Source: Meconema thalassinum (lineage: Eukaryota; Arthropoda; Insecta; Orthoptera; Tettigoniidae). From it: a stretch of DNA of 64,000 nucleotides. The notes below the pieces were generated by a model. It had not been told where the DNA came from, made no database searches, and saw nothing but the letters and a program-made list of their open reading frames with translations. The translations under genes and the position numbers were made by a program. Positions 22,416 to 32,604 of the stretch are shown one piece after another (the stretch's first letter is position 1; every line of letters starts with the position of its first letter). The stretch covers positions 362,558,779 to 362,622,778 of the forward strand of contig OX336393.1 in the NCBI GenBank assembly GCA_946902985.2. Reading direction: 5' to 3'.

Positions 22416-22479
22416 CATCTTGGTCCCCACTATAGGCCCTCATAGTCTGTAATGGGAATTTAGAGTCACCCTGTATATA

Positions 22480-22938
22480 CAGGGTGTATCTTAATTATAC
22501 CGACAAAAATATCAGGGACGCTCTGCGTGCTATGTACCAGACGATGCCGCAATCGGATTAGCGGAGAAAATTTTTCCTTTCGAGAAAATGAGGTTACTTT
22601 GTTACTCCCGGGGGCGCGATTCAAATCTACGAACTCGCCGTATTTGCTGAGCCAGGGAGCAAACCGCTGGCCACTGTTGTGCTTCAGGCAAGGGAAGGGA
22701 GTGTGATAGAAGGTGACAGAGATATGCTGGTGGGAATGCGCAAGTTTACTCGCTCGCCTAGGCTGGCTCAGCAAATACGGTGAGCCCGTCAATTTGAATC
22801 GCGCGTCCGGAAGTAACAAAATAACCTCATTTTCTCGATGGGAAAAATTTCCTCCGCCAATCCAATTGTGGCATCGTCTTTTACATAACACGCAGAGCGT
22901 CCCTGATTTTTTTGTCGGTATAATTAAGATACACCCTG
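22480..22938. mobile_element. mariner-type MITE, 459 bp, long inverted ends
   Basis: Ends CAGGGTGTATCTTAATTATA and the exact inverse, next to TA on both sides (22478-22479, 22939-22940). The arms stay similar for about 180 bp, with GGGACGCTCTGCGTG and AGAAAATGAGGTTA in each. Open frames through it (both strands) are artefacts of the palindrome. Its left end lies six bases from the terminal repeat of the mariner remnant. Confidence 0.9.
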
Positions 22939-23299
22939 TATACAAGAAGTATGGAACAAAATATGCATCTTCCATACGGGTTCTGTCGGCCGAACAGTGC
23001 CTAGGACAATATGGTACGGATAATATCCGACATCACTCAATGATAATATTATAAACTTTTGTTGAGCTATATATTTGCTTTGGTTTTGAAACTCCACAAG
23101 TCAATAATCTGTCTAATGGGGAGGAAATCAAAGGTTTTCGAAACACTGTATATAACTGCAGCACAACTACAGTAACAAAGATGATGAGGGAATTTTCAAT
23201 TTAATTTAAGTAGCATCTTACAAGAAGTAAAATATTAAAATAGTTGTCTTGTGAAAGAGAAAAGTGTAACAATGAGAACTTTAGTCAATAAATTCTATA

Positions 23300-23348
23300 A
23301 TTCTTCTTCTTACAGAACCGGTTTCGACAACATTATGGCCTTCATCAG
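23300..23348 (-). mobile_element. Penelope-type end fragment with hammerhead-like boxes
   Basis: The minus strand reads CTGATGAAGGCCATAATG then TTGTCGAAACCGGTTCTG: CTGATGA at 23348-23342 and GAAAC at 23325-23321. This CUGAUGA...GAAAC pattern marks the pseudo-LTR of many Penelope-like elements. It is cut by SINE-B, after which the flank resumes. Confidence 0.55.
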
Positions 23349-23357
23349 CAAACGAAT

Positions 23358-23688
23358 GAAAATCCACAGCCTGTTTCCAGTCGACCGACCGGGTCAGGGA
23401 ATAGAATGAATGAAGCCCCCATCTAGCGGTAAGGATATGAACTGTGCCGGCTGCCGAAGCCTGTCGCACTCCCCTGGGGCAATGATTAAATGAATTTCAG
23501 ATGAGATGAAATGATAGTGGAGAGTGTTGCTGGAATGAAATTGTGACAGGAAAAACCGGAGTACCCGGAGAAAAACCTGTCTGCCTCCGCTTTGTCCAGC
23601 ACAAATCTCACATGGAGTAACCGGGATTTGAACCACGGACCCAGAGGTAAGAGGCCAGCGTGCTGCCGCCTAAGCCACGGAGGCTCAC
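23358..23688 (-). mobile_element. SINE-B copy
   Basis: Minus strand: head GCCTCCGTGGCTTAGGCGGC with box B-like TTCAAATCCCGGTTACTCC, then GACAAAGCGGAGGCAGACAG and GGTACTCCGGTTTTTCC, ending in CAGGCTGTGGATTTTCAT. Flanks AGCAAACGAAT (23347-23357) and AGCAACGAAT (23689-23698) look like a TSD with one lost base. Confidence 0.85.
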
Positions 23689-23699
23689 AGCAACGAATA

Positions 23700-24934
23700 A
23701 ACATTTTAAAAAGAAACAAGTATTCAAGTTGCAAGTCGAAGAAAAGAGAAACTTGATAAAATTAGAGTCAATCATTTTCTTAGAGCTGTTGAGAAAAAAA
23801 AAACAATTCAATAGGTTGGGAATCAGTAAATTTTACAAATTAAACATATAAATAAGGAGCTGAAATCAACTCTAAGAACAAAAGATTGAAATAGTAAAAG
23901 ATTTCAAATTTCTCGGACAATGGATTAGCTGTTGAAATGCTGGGGAATGTAAAGCTATGTCCGTGATCGCCAAACCACGCGCCATTGCTTATGAGCCCAT
24001 GACTGGGTATATGATTTTCATTGTCTGAATTTTATTTGTTCTATTTGTGGAAAATCACTGATCTGTGGGCAAAATTGGCCGACAATCCGAGGGAGAATGA
24101 AGGGCAATTGACTGTTCAGATCATTAAGTTGTGTAGTTATGGAGCTGTGTTCATTTCCATATTATTTGTTCATGCTGTAATTAACAATTGTTCTAATGTT
24201 TTGGATTAGTTGGTGCTTTTATATGATTTGTATTCACAATGTCCTTTGTCACGTTTTCCGAGAGCATAATATTTTATGACAGTGTTACTGACCTGATTTC
24301 AAACAAACCACATAAAAATAATGCGCAATTTATGATCTTCAATTCCCGTTATCTATCATTCAATTACAAGTGCAACAGATATATAACCATCGTCCAATGA
24401 AAGAGAAATGAATTCCATAGCTCTTCAGTGCTAGAGCGTTCATTTGACTCATTATAAAAATTGATTTTACTCATAGCTCTATGACTCTTGCTCAATTGCA
24501 GCCGACTAACTGTGTGGCTCAGAGGTATTAGCCCTTCATGATTTCATTGCCAGTGGTCGATATGAGAACTATTCTTTATTTACTTGTGTCACACTGTCAG
24601 CCTGCTTGGTTGATAGGATATGACTCAGCTCCAGTAGCCTCAGTCATCGTTCAACTGTCCGTGGTGACATGAGCTCCTGTGACACGATTTCCCTAATTCC
24701 TAAATGAAACAATATTAGAAAGCACATCATTCTAAATTCACCCATCATTATTAATTTCTCCGTTCACAATTTACAATACAACTTCTGTCTAACACAAGTA
24801 GCGCGCGCAATGATGCTTGACATATGTGCAGACTGTACTCTGTCATCACAGTGTCCACCTGTTCGTCCCGCAAGGCTCCTGCTGCAATAATCAACAAATG
24901 CTGGCGTAGCCAAGTTCAGTGGCAATCAAATCTT
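23700..24934. other. No feature recognised
   Basis: AT-rich, short frames only. The first 100 bases may be more of the Penelope-type end split by SINE-B. Confidence 0.35.
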
Positions 24935-25133
24935 GAAAGGCTAATAAGGTTCACCCCGCTGTTCCCAAGGTTGAAGGATCGAATTATAGCGTAGTCAGTT
25001 GGTAATTGAGAGTGAAAAATTGCGAGAGAACCGTGGCACGTAAAATCCCTCAGGGCAAAATTCCAGCACCCTGTTGTCTCTAAAAGTCTCAGCAGTTCAA
25101 AGGGACGTAAAACCAATAGCATTATTATTATTC
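24935..25133 (+). repeat. SINE-G, 3' part
   Basis: GAACCGTGGCACGTAAAATC, GGGCAAAATTCCAGCACC and the tail GGGACGTAAAACCAATAGCA followed by (TTA)n. The tail matches that of SINE-D although the bodies differ. Left boundary uncertain; a GCGTAGTCAGTTGG box A-like stretch sits at about 24992. Confidence 0.5.
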
Positions 25134-25337
25134 TCAAATGCAGCCACAGGGCTTTCAAATAAAGTAAGAGTTCTTTCGGTTAGGTAGTCAGCCCGGAGGC
25201 TGTTTGGATCCTCACAAATTACCACCAGAGGTTAGGTCAGCAGTTACCCACAAAACCTCAAAGCAGCACTATAAAGAGGCGTACTACACAAAGTGAGAAG
25301 TGAGGCAGTTTGCCATTGCTCTCCTCATTCTCAAGGA

Positions 25338-25583
25338 GAGGTCGCCAAGTGGTTTTCTAGAAAAGTGTTCAAATTTGCTCTTCATAAGAAAATATTTTGG
25401 CCATGTTCGAGAGTTTTTGCCAATGGGCCTTAATGTGTTCAAAATTGAACGTTTAAAATCAATCCTCAAACTTGTGTAGTCCTATTCTCGCACACATTCC
25501 CGGCTCGTTTCCGTGGCGTAGTCGCTAGCGCATTGGCGTGGGGAATTAAAGGTTTCGAATTCGAGTCAGACCTTTGTCAGGAT
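25338..25583 (+). repeat. Rep-N left copy, with tRNA-like segment
   Basis: About 245 bp that recur inverted at 27010-27255. Contains CGCCAAGTGGTTTTCTAGAA, AAAATTGAACGTTTAAAATC and a tRNA-like stretch GTGGCGTAGTCGCTAGCGCA with TTTCGAATTCGAGTC as a box B-like sequence. Confidence 0.7.
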
Positions 25584-26041
25584 TTTTTTTACTGTTATTA
25601 TTGTCTTTTGCGTTCTAGATACTGTTGATTGTAGACAACCGCACACACGTAATATTGAATACGCATAAGAGTCAATCAAAACCTCCAACATATCGAACCC
25701 GCTTGCGTGACGAAGAGTGTCCCGCGATGTTTCTCACCCGAGTTCCGTATCGAGTTTTGGATACAGACAGTTTACCTTGATGGTAGAGCAGATTGGAACA
25801 GGGGGAAGGTCTCTTGCGTTCCTGCATTAGGCTCGGCGCAGTGCACACCGGCCACGCTGCATTTAAATTTTAACGAATAAAACTTACGACTCGTTCAAGC
25901 GTCAAGGACGAATAATAATGATGTTAAAATATTGTACATAGCTCTAAAACTGATTGGACCACAGCAAATACATTATAGAAAACACAAAATACAATAATAA
26001 CAGTAAAAAAGAAAGATACGAGCCTTACTGTAGTCGCATAT

Positions 26042-27000
26042 GATATGTAACATCTGACGTGTTATCCTACTCGTATACTACACAGCTTGGACATTCTTAA
26101 AATGTAAATTTACACTCCATTTTCATACTGGTACTATGATGAATGTATAGATTGAGTTGGACATATGATACTGTCACATTTGTGGCGCAGCGGTCAAGCT
26201 GTTAGTCTCTGACCAAGGTAGACCGGGTTTGATTCCCGGTAATACATGTGAGATTTTCGAATTGAAATGCCATGTCCTATGGTTCACATTCCACGTAAAA
26301 GAACGGTACCGTGGATCATGATCATGAGATTAACGGACACGCAAAACTACAAGCTTCCTTCCTTCCTTTTAGATTAATAATTCATAATAACAAAGTGACA
26401 CACAACCTCGACAGTACTCTCAAATACTGTGAGTACATTCCTCAGTAACTATAACAATCATTATTCTCAAGGCTCTCATACAGTTCGTCGTAAACAATCA
26501 AAACATGGCTTCCTACAATCATGAAATGACCTAGTCTCACATATGATGAAAATACAGCTTATATTCCACTCATATAACAACATTCTGTTATGCATTTATT
26601 ATTCGACTACTCACCCACAGTTTGACTATAATACCGCTTACTTAAATGTCATTTGTCGTCTTTGTCCTACCCCATGTGATATTCAACCTTGAACGTGAAG
26701 CTTCATAAACTGCTCAATGACAAATGAAAGTCGGTGAAACATTTGCCACTGTGCTCGTCAAACCAGTGCCTGCTAAATGCACTGCCTACTGTATTGTCAC
26801 AACATTCTCGCGCTACAGAGCACACATTGCCTTGTTTCCAATACACACATTTTCAATTGTACATCCAGCTGGCAGTGCGTCTTCACTTCCGTCCGATCCA
26901 CTTCCGTTCGATCCACTTACGCCTGATTCACTTCCGTCCCAATTTTCAAAATCACTCTCACAAAACTATCCAGCAACCGAGCGGAAAGATGTTACACATC
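26042..27000 (+). repeat. Rep-H copy 2 with SINE-A inside
   Basis: Left end GATATGTAACATCT and right end AGATGTTACACATC as in copy 1, with CCAGCAACCGAGCGGAAAG just inside. The 3' third has repeated CACTTCCGTCCGATCCA-like words (26886-26940), related to the minisatellite of copy 3. Interrupted by SINE-A. Confidence 0.5.
26175..26372 (+). mobile_element. SINE-A, full length
   Basis: tRNA-like head TGTGGCGCAGCGGTCAAGCT (box A) and CCGGGTTTGATTCCCGG (box B), then TGCCATGTCCTATGGTTCAC, GTGGATCATGATCATGAGAT and a TTCCTTCC-type end. Best copy of the family. Confidence 0.8.
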
Positions 27001-27009
27001 AAAAAGTTC

Positions 27010-27255
27010 TGACTTAGGTCGGTCTCGAACTCGACACCTTGATTTCTCCACGCCAATGCGCTAGCGACTACGCCACGGAAACGAGTGCGAGAATAGGACT
27101 ACACAAGTTTGAGGATTGATTTTAAACGTTCAATTTTGAACACATTAAGGCCCATTGGCAAAAACGCTTGAACACGGCCAAAATATTTTCTTATGAGGAG
27201 CAAACCCTCGAAATTTGAACACTTTTCTAGAAAACCACTTGGCGACCTCTTCTTG
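27010..27255 (-). repeat. Rep-N right copy
   Basis: Inverse of 25338-25583 with small indels. The tRNA-like segment reads GTGGCGTAGTCGCTAGCGCA on the minus strand and its end abuts the right end of Rep-H copy 2. Confidence 0.7.
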
Positions 27256-27425
27256 TGAGTCAGAAAAATAGCACTGATCATACGAGTAGAAACTTTCATA
27301 GTACTTACAGGCACTAGTTGTGTCCTGAGGCCTTTACTCAGCACTACCCATACCCCCAATAGCTTCCCTATAACCACGGCCATGTATGAGACTGGGATCC
27401 GTGAAAATCAACATTTTACTCCACA

Positions 27426-28168
27426 GAGCTGTGCAAAGTATTAGACTCAAATGTCCAGGAATGGAGTGATCGGTTAAGTCAATATGGCCTTTGGCTTAAC
27501 AAAGCTAAAACAGAATATATGACATCGGATGCAGAAGAAATCGGAACAATCCAAGTCGACGGGGATGATCTGCCTCGAACAACAAAATTTAAGTATCTTG
27601 GCTCTACGATAACTGCTGAAGGTCGTCTCAGCGAGGAGGTCAACGTAAGAATTAATGCTGCGTGGATGAAGTGGTGAACAACGACTGGTGTCATGTGCGA
27701 CCGCCAGATGAAAGACCACCTAAAATCTAAGATTTACCGCACCACTGTCATTCGTCCCAATGGCGCTTTATGGCATTGAATGTGCCAAGGAAGCAGAACG
27801 TCGGTTAAGCGTCATGGAGACCAAGATGCTTAGAAGGACAGTTGGCATTACTTGGTTGGATCTCATCCCCAATGAAAGAATAAGGGAACGATTTGGGGTC
27901 GCAACAATAAACAACAAAATGCCTGAGGGTCGACTGCTATGGTCAGGAGCGTACAACATTGCAAAACAGGGCTACACACTAGCCGGGAAAAGACCAAAGG
28001 GGCGACCGAGACAACGTTGGACCGATACACTGCACAGGGATCTGAAAAGCGTCAACCTACATCCGGACATGGCCCATGACCAAGTAAAGTGGAGACAGCG
28101 GATTCACATAGCGGACCCTGCCACGAGGCGGGACAAACGCTAAAGAAAAAGAAGAAGAAGAAGAAAAA
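27426..28168 (+). pseudogene. RTE-type LINE, 3' part
   Basis: Frame 3 from 27426 reads ELCKVLDSNVQEWSDRLSQY, GLWLNKAKTEYMTSD, KFKYLGSTITAEG, a TGA at 27675-27677, then RQMKDHLKSKIYRTTVIRP. A one-base shift near 27755 leads to the 128-codon frame ending at 28143 (MALYGIECAKEAERRLSVME, TKMLRRTVGITW, GKRPKGRPRQRW, ADPATRRDKR). These blocks in this order are the post-catalytic region of RTE elements (LYGxExW, GKRPxGRPxxRW, ADPATxRDKR). The tail is (GAA)n right after the stop. The catalytic YADD and everything 5' of it are missing. Confidence 0.85.
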
Positions 28169-29350
28169 ATGTAGAATTTAAATCAGTCACACTGTTTTAT
28201 TCAAAATCATTTCATTTTACATAAATAATTCATGCTTTTGGGCTAATGCCGTGTGTATTTTTAATTTAAACCATACGTTTCGGAGAAACCTTGCCTCCTT
28301 TTTCAATGGAAATAAACAATGTGGCCAAAGAAAGTATATCAATGAGATTACAAAAAATATAGATAAATTCCTCTGTTCGTCACCAGAGAGCAGCTGCCAG
28401 AAATTACTGTATGGACCATGGTGGAACGTCGGACAGAGTAGTAAGTAACGAGAAGGTAAAGGGTGCGGTGTGAAAATATAGAAACTCCTCGAAGAATGAG
28501 GGGGGGGGGGGGGAGGAGGCTGGAGGGTTAGATGGATATAAGGAAACATAAACAAAAGGGAAGTGTAGCTGAACGATGCCTAACGTCATACAGTCAACGG
28601 CGAAAAAACAGATGGAAACTCCTCCAGTGACGAACAAAGGAGATCAAATCCAGGCTCTGAGCCCTAGAGGGAAAATGTACAATTTTAAATATGTGAAGAA
28701 CAGAGAGACTGAGAGGAACTATCTCCCTAGATCCTTAATAACTGGTAGCCAAGTGTCACTTAGCTGATATCCAGTGTCTCTGTTAAAATTATTGGGATTT
28801 TTACGAATTTCAACTGCCTCCCTTATAATTCTAGACCAGTTGTGCTTAACAAGGGCAAGCGCATGAGCATCCTTGAAACATACATCGTGCCCTGAAGACA
28901 GGGCATGTTCAGCTATAGCTGATTTGTCAGGTTGGTTTAGACGGATGTTGCTTTGATGCTCTTTGATGCGAGTTGCAATGGACCGTTTTGTTTGTCCAAT
29001 GTAGACTTTTCCGCAAGTACATGGGACTTCATACACCCCAGGTTGTAGTATTGGGGACAATTTATCTTTGTTTAATGCTAAACGTTGACCAATTTCATTT
29101 TATTTGTATTACCCTATTTCGTAATGTTTTCTCCCCTGTGGATTTAAAACGTTTCCCACAAGGAATTTCATCTGGAAATTTTCGAGATTAGAGATTCTGA
29201 GAGACACCTGAACTGGGTACGGTTTTTCTTTTTTCATTGACTTTGGAATGTAACCTCTATCACAGGTGATTTCAATCCATTGTCCACGAATCTTTGAATA
29301 GTTCGCGAGTGGATAATCAGTAATAATATACTTCCAATCTCTCTAGTTTA
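28169..29350 (-). mobile_element. Penelope-like element, 3' portion
   Basis: The minus strand holds the GIY-YIG endonuclease frame (29060-28719) and downstream sequence that closes with GCAAGGTTTCTCCGAAACGT (about 28296-28277), the worn counterpart of the Penelope-type terminal motif. Upstream (29300-29180) RGYIPKSMKKEKPYPVQ may be part of the linker between RT and endonuclease. RT is missing. Includes a G16 run at 28499-28514 and AT-rich sequence. Confidence 0.65.
28719..29060 (-). CDS. GIY-YIG endonuclease domain of a Penelope-like element
   Basis: An uninterrupted 113-codon frame, but only the C-terminal domain of a larger protein. QPGVYEVPCTCGKVYIGQTK gives the G-V-Y...Y-I-G signature and a C-x-C pair; TRIKEHQ and SAIAEHALSSGH supply the conserved Arg and the His residues typical of Penelope endonucleases (the CCHH pattern). 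RDTGYQLSDTWLPVI closes the domain. The codon before the ATG is in frame (KDKLSP), so the true protein began further upstream, where a stop lies about 25 codons before the first Gly of the motif. In this class the nuclease makes the target-DNA nick for reverse transcription. Probably not expressed as it stands. Confidence 0.8.
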   Translation of the reverse strand: MSPILQPGVYEVPCTCGKVYIGQTKRSIATRIKEHQSNIRLNQPDKSAIAEHALSSGHDVCFKDAHALALVKHNWSRIIREAVEIRKNPNNFNRDTGYQLSDTWLPVIKDLGR

Positions 29351-29569
29351 AATTCACACGAAAACTGGAAAAATTAATCAATGGAAAACGTGTGGCATTC
29401 TGCATTAACAAGGCTTTTCTTTCAGTAGAAACTGTAGAAAATTAGTTACCTGTCAGATTCATTAAAGAAATATTATTAAAGTCATTTCTACTGTATTAAG
29501 TACCAAAACGTACAAAGTTAATGTTGGAAAACTAGCATCGAGTCTAATAATTTGCACACCTGAGTGAGT

Positions 29570-29770
29570 TTTCTCCCAGGTTTTCTTACACTCCCTTCAG
29601 GCAATTGTCGGGTTAAAACCTTATTTCCAGCTCCAGGGCAATTATCCCCTCCTCTAGCTTATAAATTACAGCCTCACACACTACTACTCTCATAACAGAA
29701 ACACACGTTATCAAACAAATTGAAAACACACCCAAGTACACAGAGCTAATGACCAAGCTCTCCCAAGGTC
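29570..29770 (+). repeat. Worn SINE-E fragment
   Basis: CACACGTTATCAAACAAATT and ACACCCAAGTACACAGAGCT match the SINE-E 3' section. The left half is only loosely similar. Confidence 0.4.
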
Positions 29771-29794
29771 CTAATACTAAGTAACAACATTATG

Positions 29795-29990
29795 AAGGAA
29801 AGGAAGCTTGTAGTTTTACGTGACCGTTAATCTCGCGATCATGAGCCACGGTACCCCCAATTTTACGTGGATTCCGAACTACAGGACGTGATATTTCACT
29901 TCAAATATCTCACATGCATTAACTGGGAGTCGAACCCGGTTCGCCTAGTTAGAAGCAAGCTGCTTAACCCTTTTGATGCCAAGCCAAGTA
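29795..29990 (-). mobile_element. SINE-A copy
   Basis: Minus strand equivalent of 26175-26372: CGAACCCGGTTCGCC region is the worn box B, and GAAGCTTGTAGTTTTACGTG is the family 3' end. Confidence 0.7.
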
Positions 29991-30196
29991 TAATTAAATT
30001 GCCTCTTAGATAACCTATATTTTAAGATAGAATGTTGTTATTTCTCTGTACAGGTAAAAGTACTTTGAACGTATTAGAGCAATGGTTTTAAATTAATATT
30101 TTGTTGATTAGCAACATCTTTCCACTCGTTTGCTGGATAGTTTTGTGAGAGTAATTTTGAAAATTGGGGACGGAAGTGGATCGGAACGATCGAGCT

Positions 30197-30400
30197 GGCA
30201 GTGGTGGATCGAACGGAAGTATGCACTGCCCGCTCGATCAATCGAACGGAAGTGTACTAGCAGGCAGTGGTGGAAAACGGAAGTATGCACTGCCCGCTCG
30301 ATCGTTCGAACGAAAATGTACTAGCTGGCAGTGGTGGAAAACGGAAGTATGCACTGTCCGCTTGATCGATCGATCCAACGAGCATTGATAAGACCCAGCT
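30197..30400. repeat. Minisatellite, three units of 64-74 bp
   Basis: Units at 30197-30262, 30263-30326 and 30327-30400 each begin GGCAGTGGTGG and hold CGGAAGTATGCACTG and a CTCGATCGATCG-like palindrome. Frames across it are by-products of the repetition. Confidence 0.85.
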
Positions 30401-30743
30401 GGCAGTGATACGAGAAACAATGAGCGCGCGATGTCAGAAATTGATACCATGACGTACTCTCGGCCATGTGGAATGTATATGACATACTGAACGGAAAACG
30501 CTCATGCGAACTCTGGTGTCAAGTGATTGAAACAAATGACATGGTACATATTCGAAGTCTTCGTATCAGTATTTAAATGGTAAAATGCCTTAATATCAAA
30601 CATTGTAAGTAGTCGGCATTGCCGGTATTATGTTTCTGTACAATGGCTATTCAAATATTAACCCACATAACTGTAATGCAGTCATCAATATAATATAATC
30701 GTTGTGGTTATATGAGAATTGAGCAAGCCTTCATGAACTATTG

Positions 30744-31073
30744 AAAATGAAAATCCACAGCCTGCTTCCAGTCTCCGACCGGGTCAGGAATGGAATGAAT
30801 GAAGTCCCCATCTAGCGGCGAGGATATGAACTGTGCCGGCTGCCGAGGCCTGACGCACTCCTCTGGGGCAATGATTAAATGAATGACAGATGAAATGAAG
30901 TGATAGTGGTGAGTGTTGCTGGAATGAAATGTTGACAAGGAAAACCGGAGTACCCGGAGAAAAACCTGTCTGCCTCCGTTTTGTCCAGCACAGATCTCAC
31001 ATGGAGTGACCGGGATTTGAACCACGGGCCCAGCGGTGAGAGGCCGGCGAGCTGCCGCCTAAGCCACGGAGGC
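30744..31073 (-). mobile_element. SINE-B copy
   Basis: Minus strand: GCCTCCGTGGCTTAGGCGGC head, GGTTCAAATCCCGGTCACTC box B, end GCAGGCTGTGGATTTTCA. Very similar to the copies at 36580 and 53005; target duplication not evident. Confidence 0.85.
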
Positions 31074-31223
31074 ATTCTCTTTACTCACAAGAGGGCCTAT
31101 TTATAAGGCATTTTAAACTCAATTTCACGCAGGAACATTACCGAAACAAGCAAAATATAAATGAAACTTAATTCCGTATTGCAGTATTTTTGGAACGTGG
31201 AAATAAGTCACCATCTTGTGCAC

Positions 31224-31312
31224 GAATTTTGCGTAGTCGAAATAGCTGTGGGGTTGGTGCTTATGACTGTGAATCTAGAGATCTTGGGTTCGAATCCCGA
31301 ACGGAGTAGGTA
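31224..31312 (+). repeat. tRNA-like segment, possible SINE head
   Basis: ATAGCTGTGGGGTTGGTGCT (box A-like) and a perfect box B, GGGTTCGAATCCC, 45 bases on. A full cloverleaf is not evident, so it is more likely a SINE head than a tRNA gene. Confidence 0.4.
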
Positions 31313-31746
31313 TTTTTGCTACCATATTATCATTTTAAACGATATTTATCATATCAATATGACTCATTTTAACAGAATCCATATGAAATTACGTGTTGGT
31401 CTGTGAATGAAGAGGACCTGTTTAAAAGGAATTTAAGGTTATGAGCGGTGTCGCGTCTATTAATCTAGTTGATCCATATCGTATTCTTTATTTAGGCTAG
31501 TGCTGGTGGAAGCTACAAATCATCTAATAAAATGAGTTCCGTATTATAAACTACAATATCTGTAAAACACTCCCTTTTACAATAGATTAATTTGTGTGCC
31601 AATGATAGTATAAAATACCGATGTATCAACAATTCCACGTGAGGTTTCTTCTATGTCATATGTTACACAACATATGCGACGACTGTAAGGCTCGTATTTG
31701 TTTTTGTTTTGATTCAGACTTTTTAATTATTTTATATTTGAATCTT

Positions 31747-32032
31747 GGTTCAAATCCCGGTCACTCCATGTGAGATATGTGCTGGACAAAACGGAGGCAG
31801 ACAGGTTGTTCTCCGGGTACTCCGGTTTTCCCTGTCAACAATTTCATTCCAGCAACACTCTCCACTATCATTTCATTTCATCTGTCATTCATTTAAGCAT
31901 TGCCCCAGGGGAGTGCGACAGGCTTCGGCAGCCGGCACAGTTCATATCCTCGCCGCTTTATGGGGGCTTCATTCATTCCATTCCTTGACCCGGTCGGTCG
32001 ACTGGAAGCAGGCTGTGGATTTTCATTTTCAT
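31747..32032 (+). mobile_element. SINE-B copy, 5'-truncated
   Basis: Starts inside the tRNA-like head at TTGGTTCAAATCCCGG and runs to GCAGGCTGTGGATTTTCA. Lacks box A. Confidence 0.8.
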
Positions 32033-32604
32033 GAAGGTGGGAGGCACACCTTTCAGGGTCTAAGATAGAATTTAATTTTAATTTTTTTAATGAAATATTT
32101 TCTATCCTCAATACTTCCAGAGATATGCCCCTAAATGTTAGTTGCTGTCGCTTAAGTTTTCTCCGCAAATTCTACGAATATAGGTAAGTTTTAAGCTTGT
32201 TTCCCGAAAACTTAATTTTCACACAATTTTTACATGATAACTCAAATACTATTCAAGATATCTCAATGAAATTTTCTATAAATGTGTAATTGTCCTAATA
32301 TGCACAACATACAACAAAATATTGTGTGTATCGAGCATACTTCCGATTTAAGAGAATATATTTTACCCAACAAAAGTAAAAAACATGAAAACAAAATATT
32401 TCCCGAATATGTGCATCAATTATTTTGGTGTATGATGTAGCCCTGAATGTTACCATTAGTTCAAAGGAACATTCTTGTAAATATTTTAAATTGTGGGTTA
32501 ATTATCAAGTAAGCGCTGTCCAACTGTATAAACAGCTGAAAGTTTGGTGGTATAATAATGCATAACTGCAAGCATATTACGAAATGAGCTTTGTGCATAA
32601 TAAT
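32033..32604. other. No feature recognised
   Basis: AT-rich, no frames of note and no similarity to other repeats in the window. Confidence 0.4.

Larger units (their letters stand above)
20932..22473 (-). pseudogene. mariner-type transposon remnant with two insertions
   Basis: The minus strand encodes, with frameshifts, a Tc1/mariner-superfamily DDE transposase C-terminal half: LDDVPLHVRQTMWFQYDCAP (usually DGAP, so a catalytic Asp is changed to Cys-preceding D context), HFSLAVRDH, ARSPDLTPLDYSL and MKTLIYESPVDSEEDL (21444 down to 20961). The 5' side is interrupted by a TTAA element (21464-22066) and SINE-F (22081-22415). The sequence then resumes and ends in GAGTCACCCTG (22463-22473), a CAGGGTG terminal repeat beside TA. 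The opposite terminus is missing, cut by SINE-L. Not functional. Confidence 0.7.
30111..31677 (-). repeat. Rep-H copy 3 with minisatellite and SINE-B inside
   Basis: AACATCTTTCCACTCGTTTG at the left and TGTTACACAACATATGCG at the right match, as inverses, the ends of copies 1 and 2. Interior holds a minisatellite (30197-30400), SINE-B and a separate tRNA-like segment. Boundaries approximate. Confidence 0.45.

Noticed and set aside
22466..22975. 169-codon minus-strand and 113-codon plus-strand frames
   Set aside because: Both run through the arms of an inverted-end MITE; the two translations mirror each other because the DNA is palindromic.
25505..25583. Functional tRNA within Rep-N
   Set aside because: Box A and box B-like words are present in both copies, but the ends do not pair and the B-box is off consensus.
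26175..26245. tRNA gene suggested by good A and B boxes (also at 20615, 31224, 36580 and 44507)
   Set aside because: Acceptor stems do not close and each is followed by a repeated SINE body, so these are SINE heads.
28499..28514. G16 run as a regulatory or G-quadruplex element
   Set aside because: A single homopolymer in non-coding sequence, with no flanking structure; may even be of uncertain length in the assembly.
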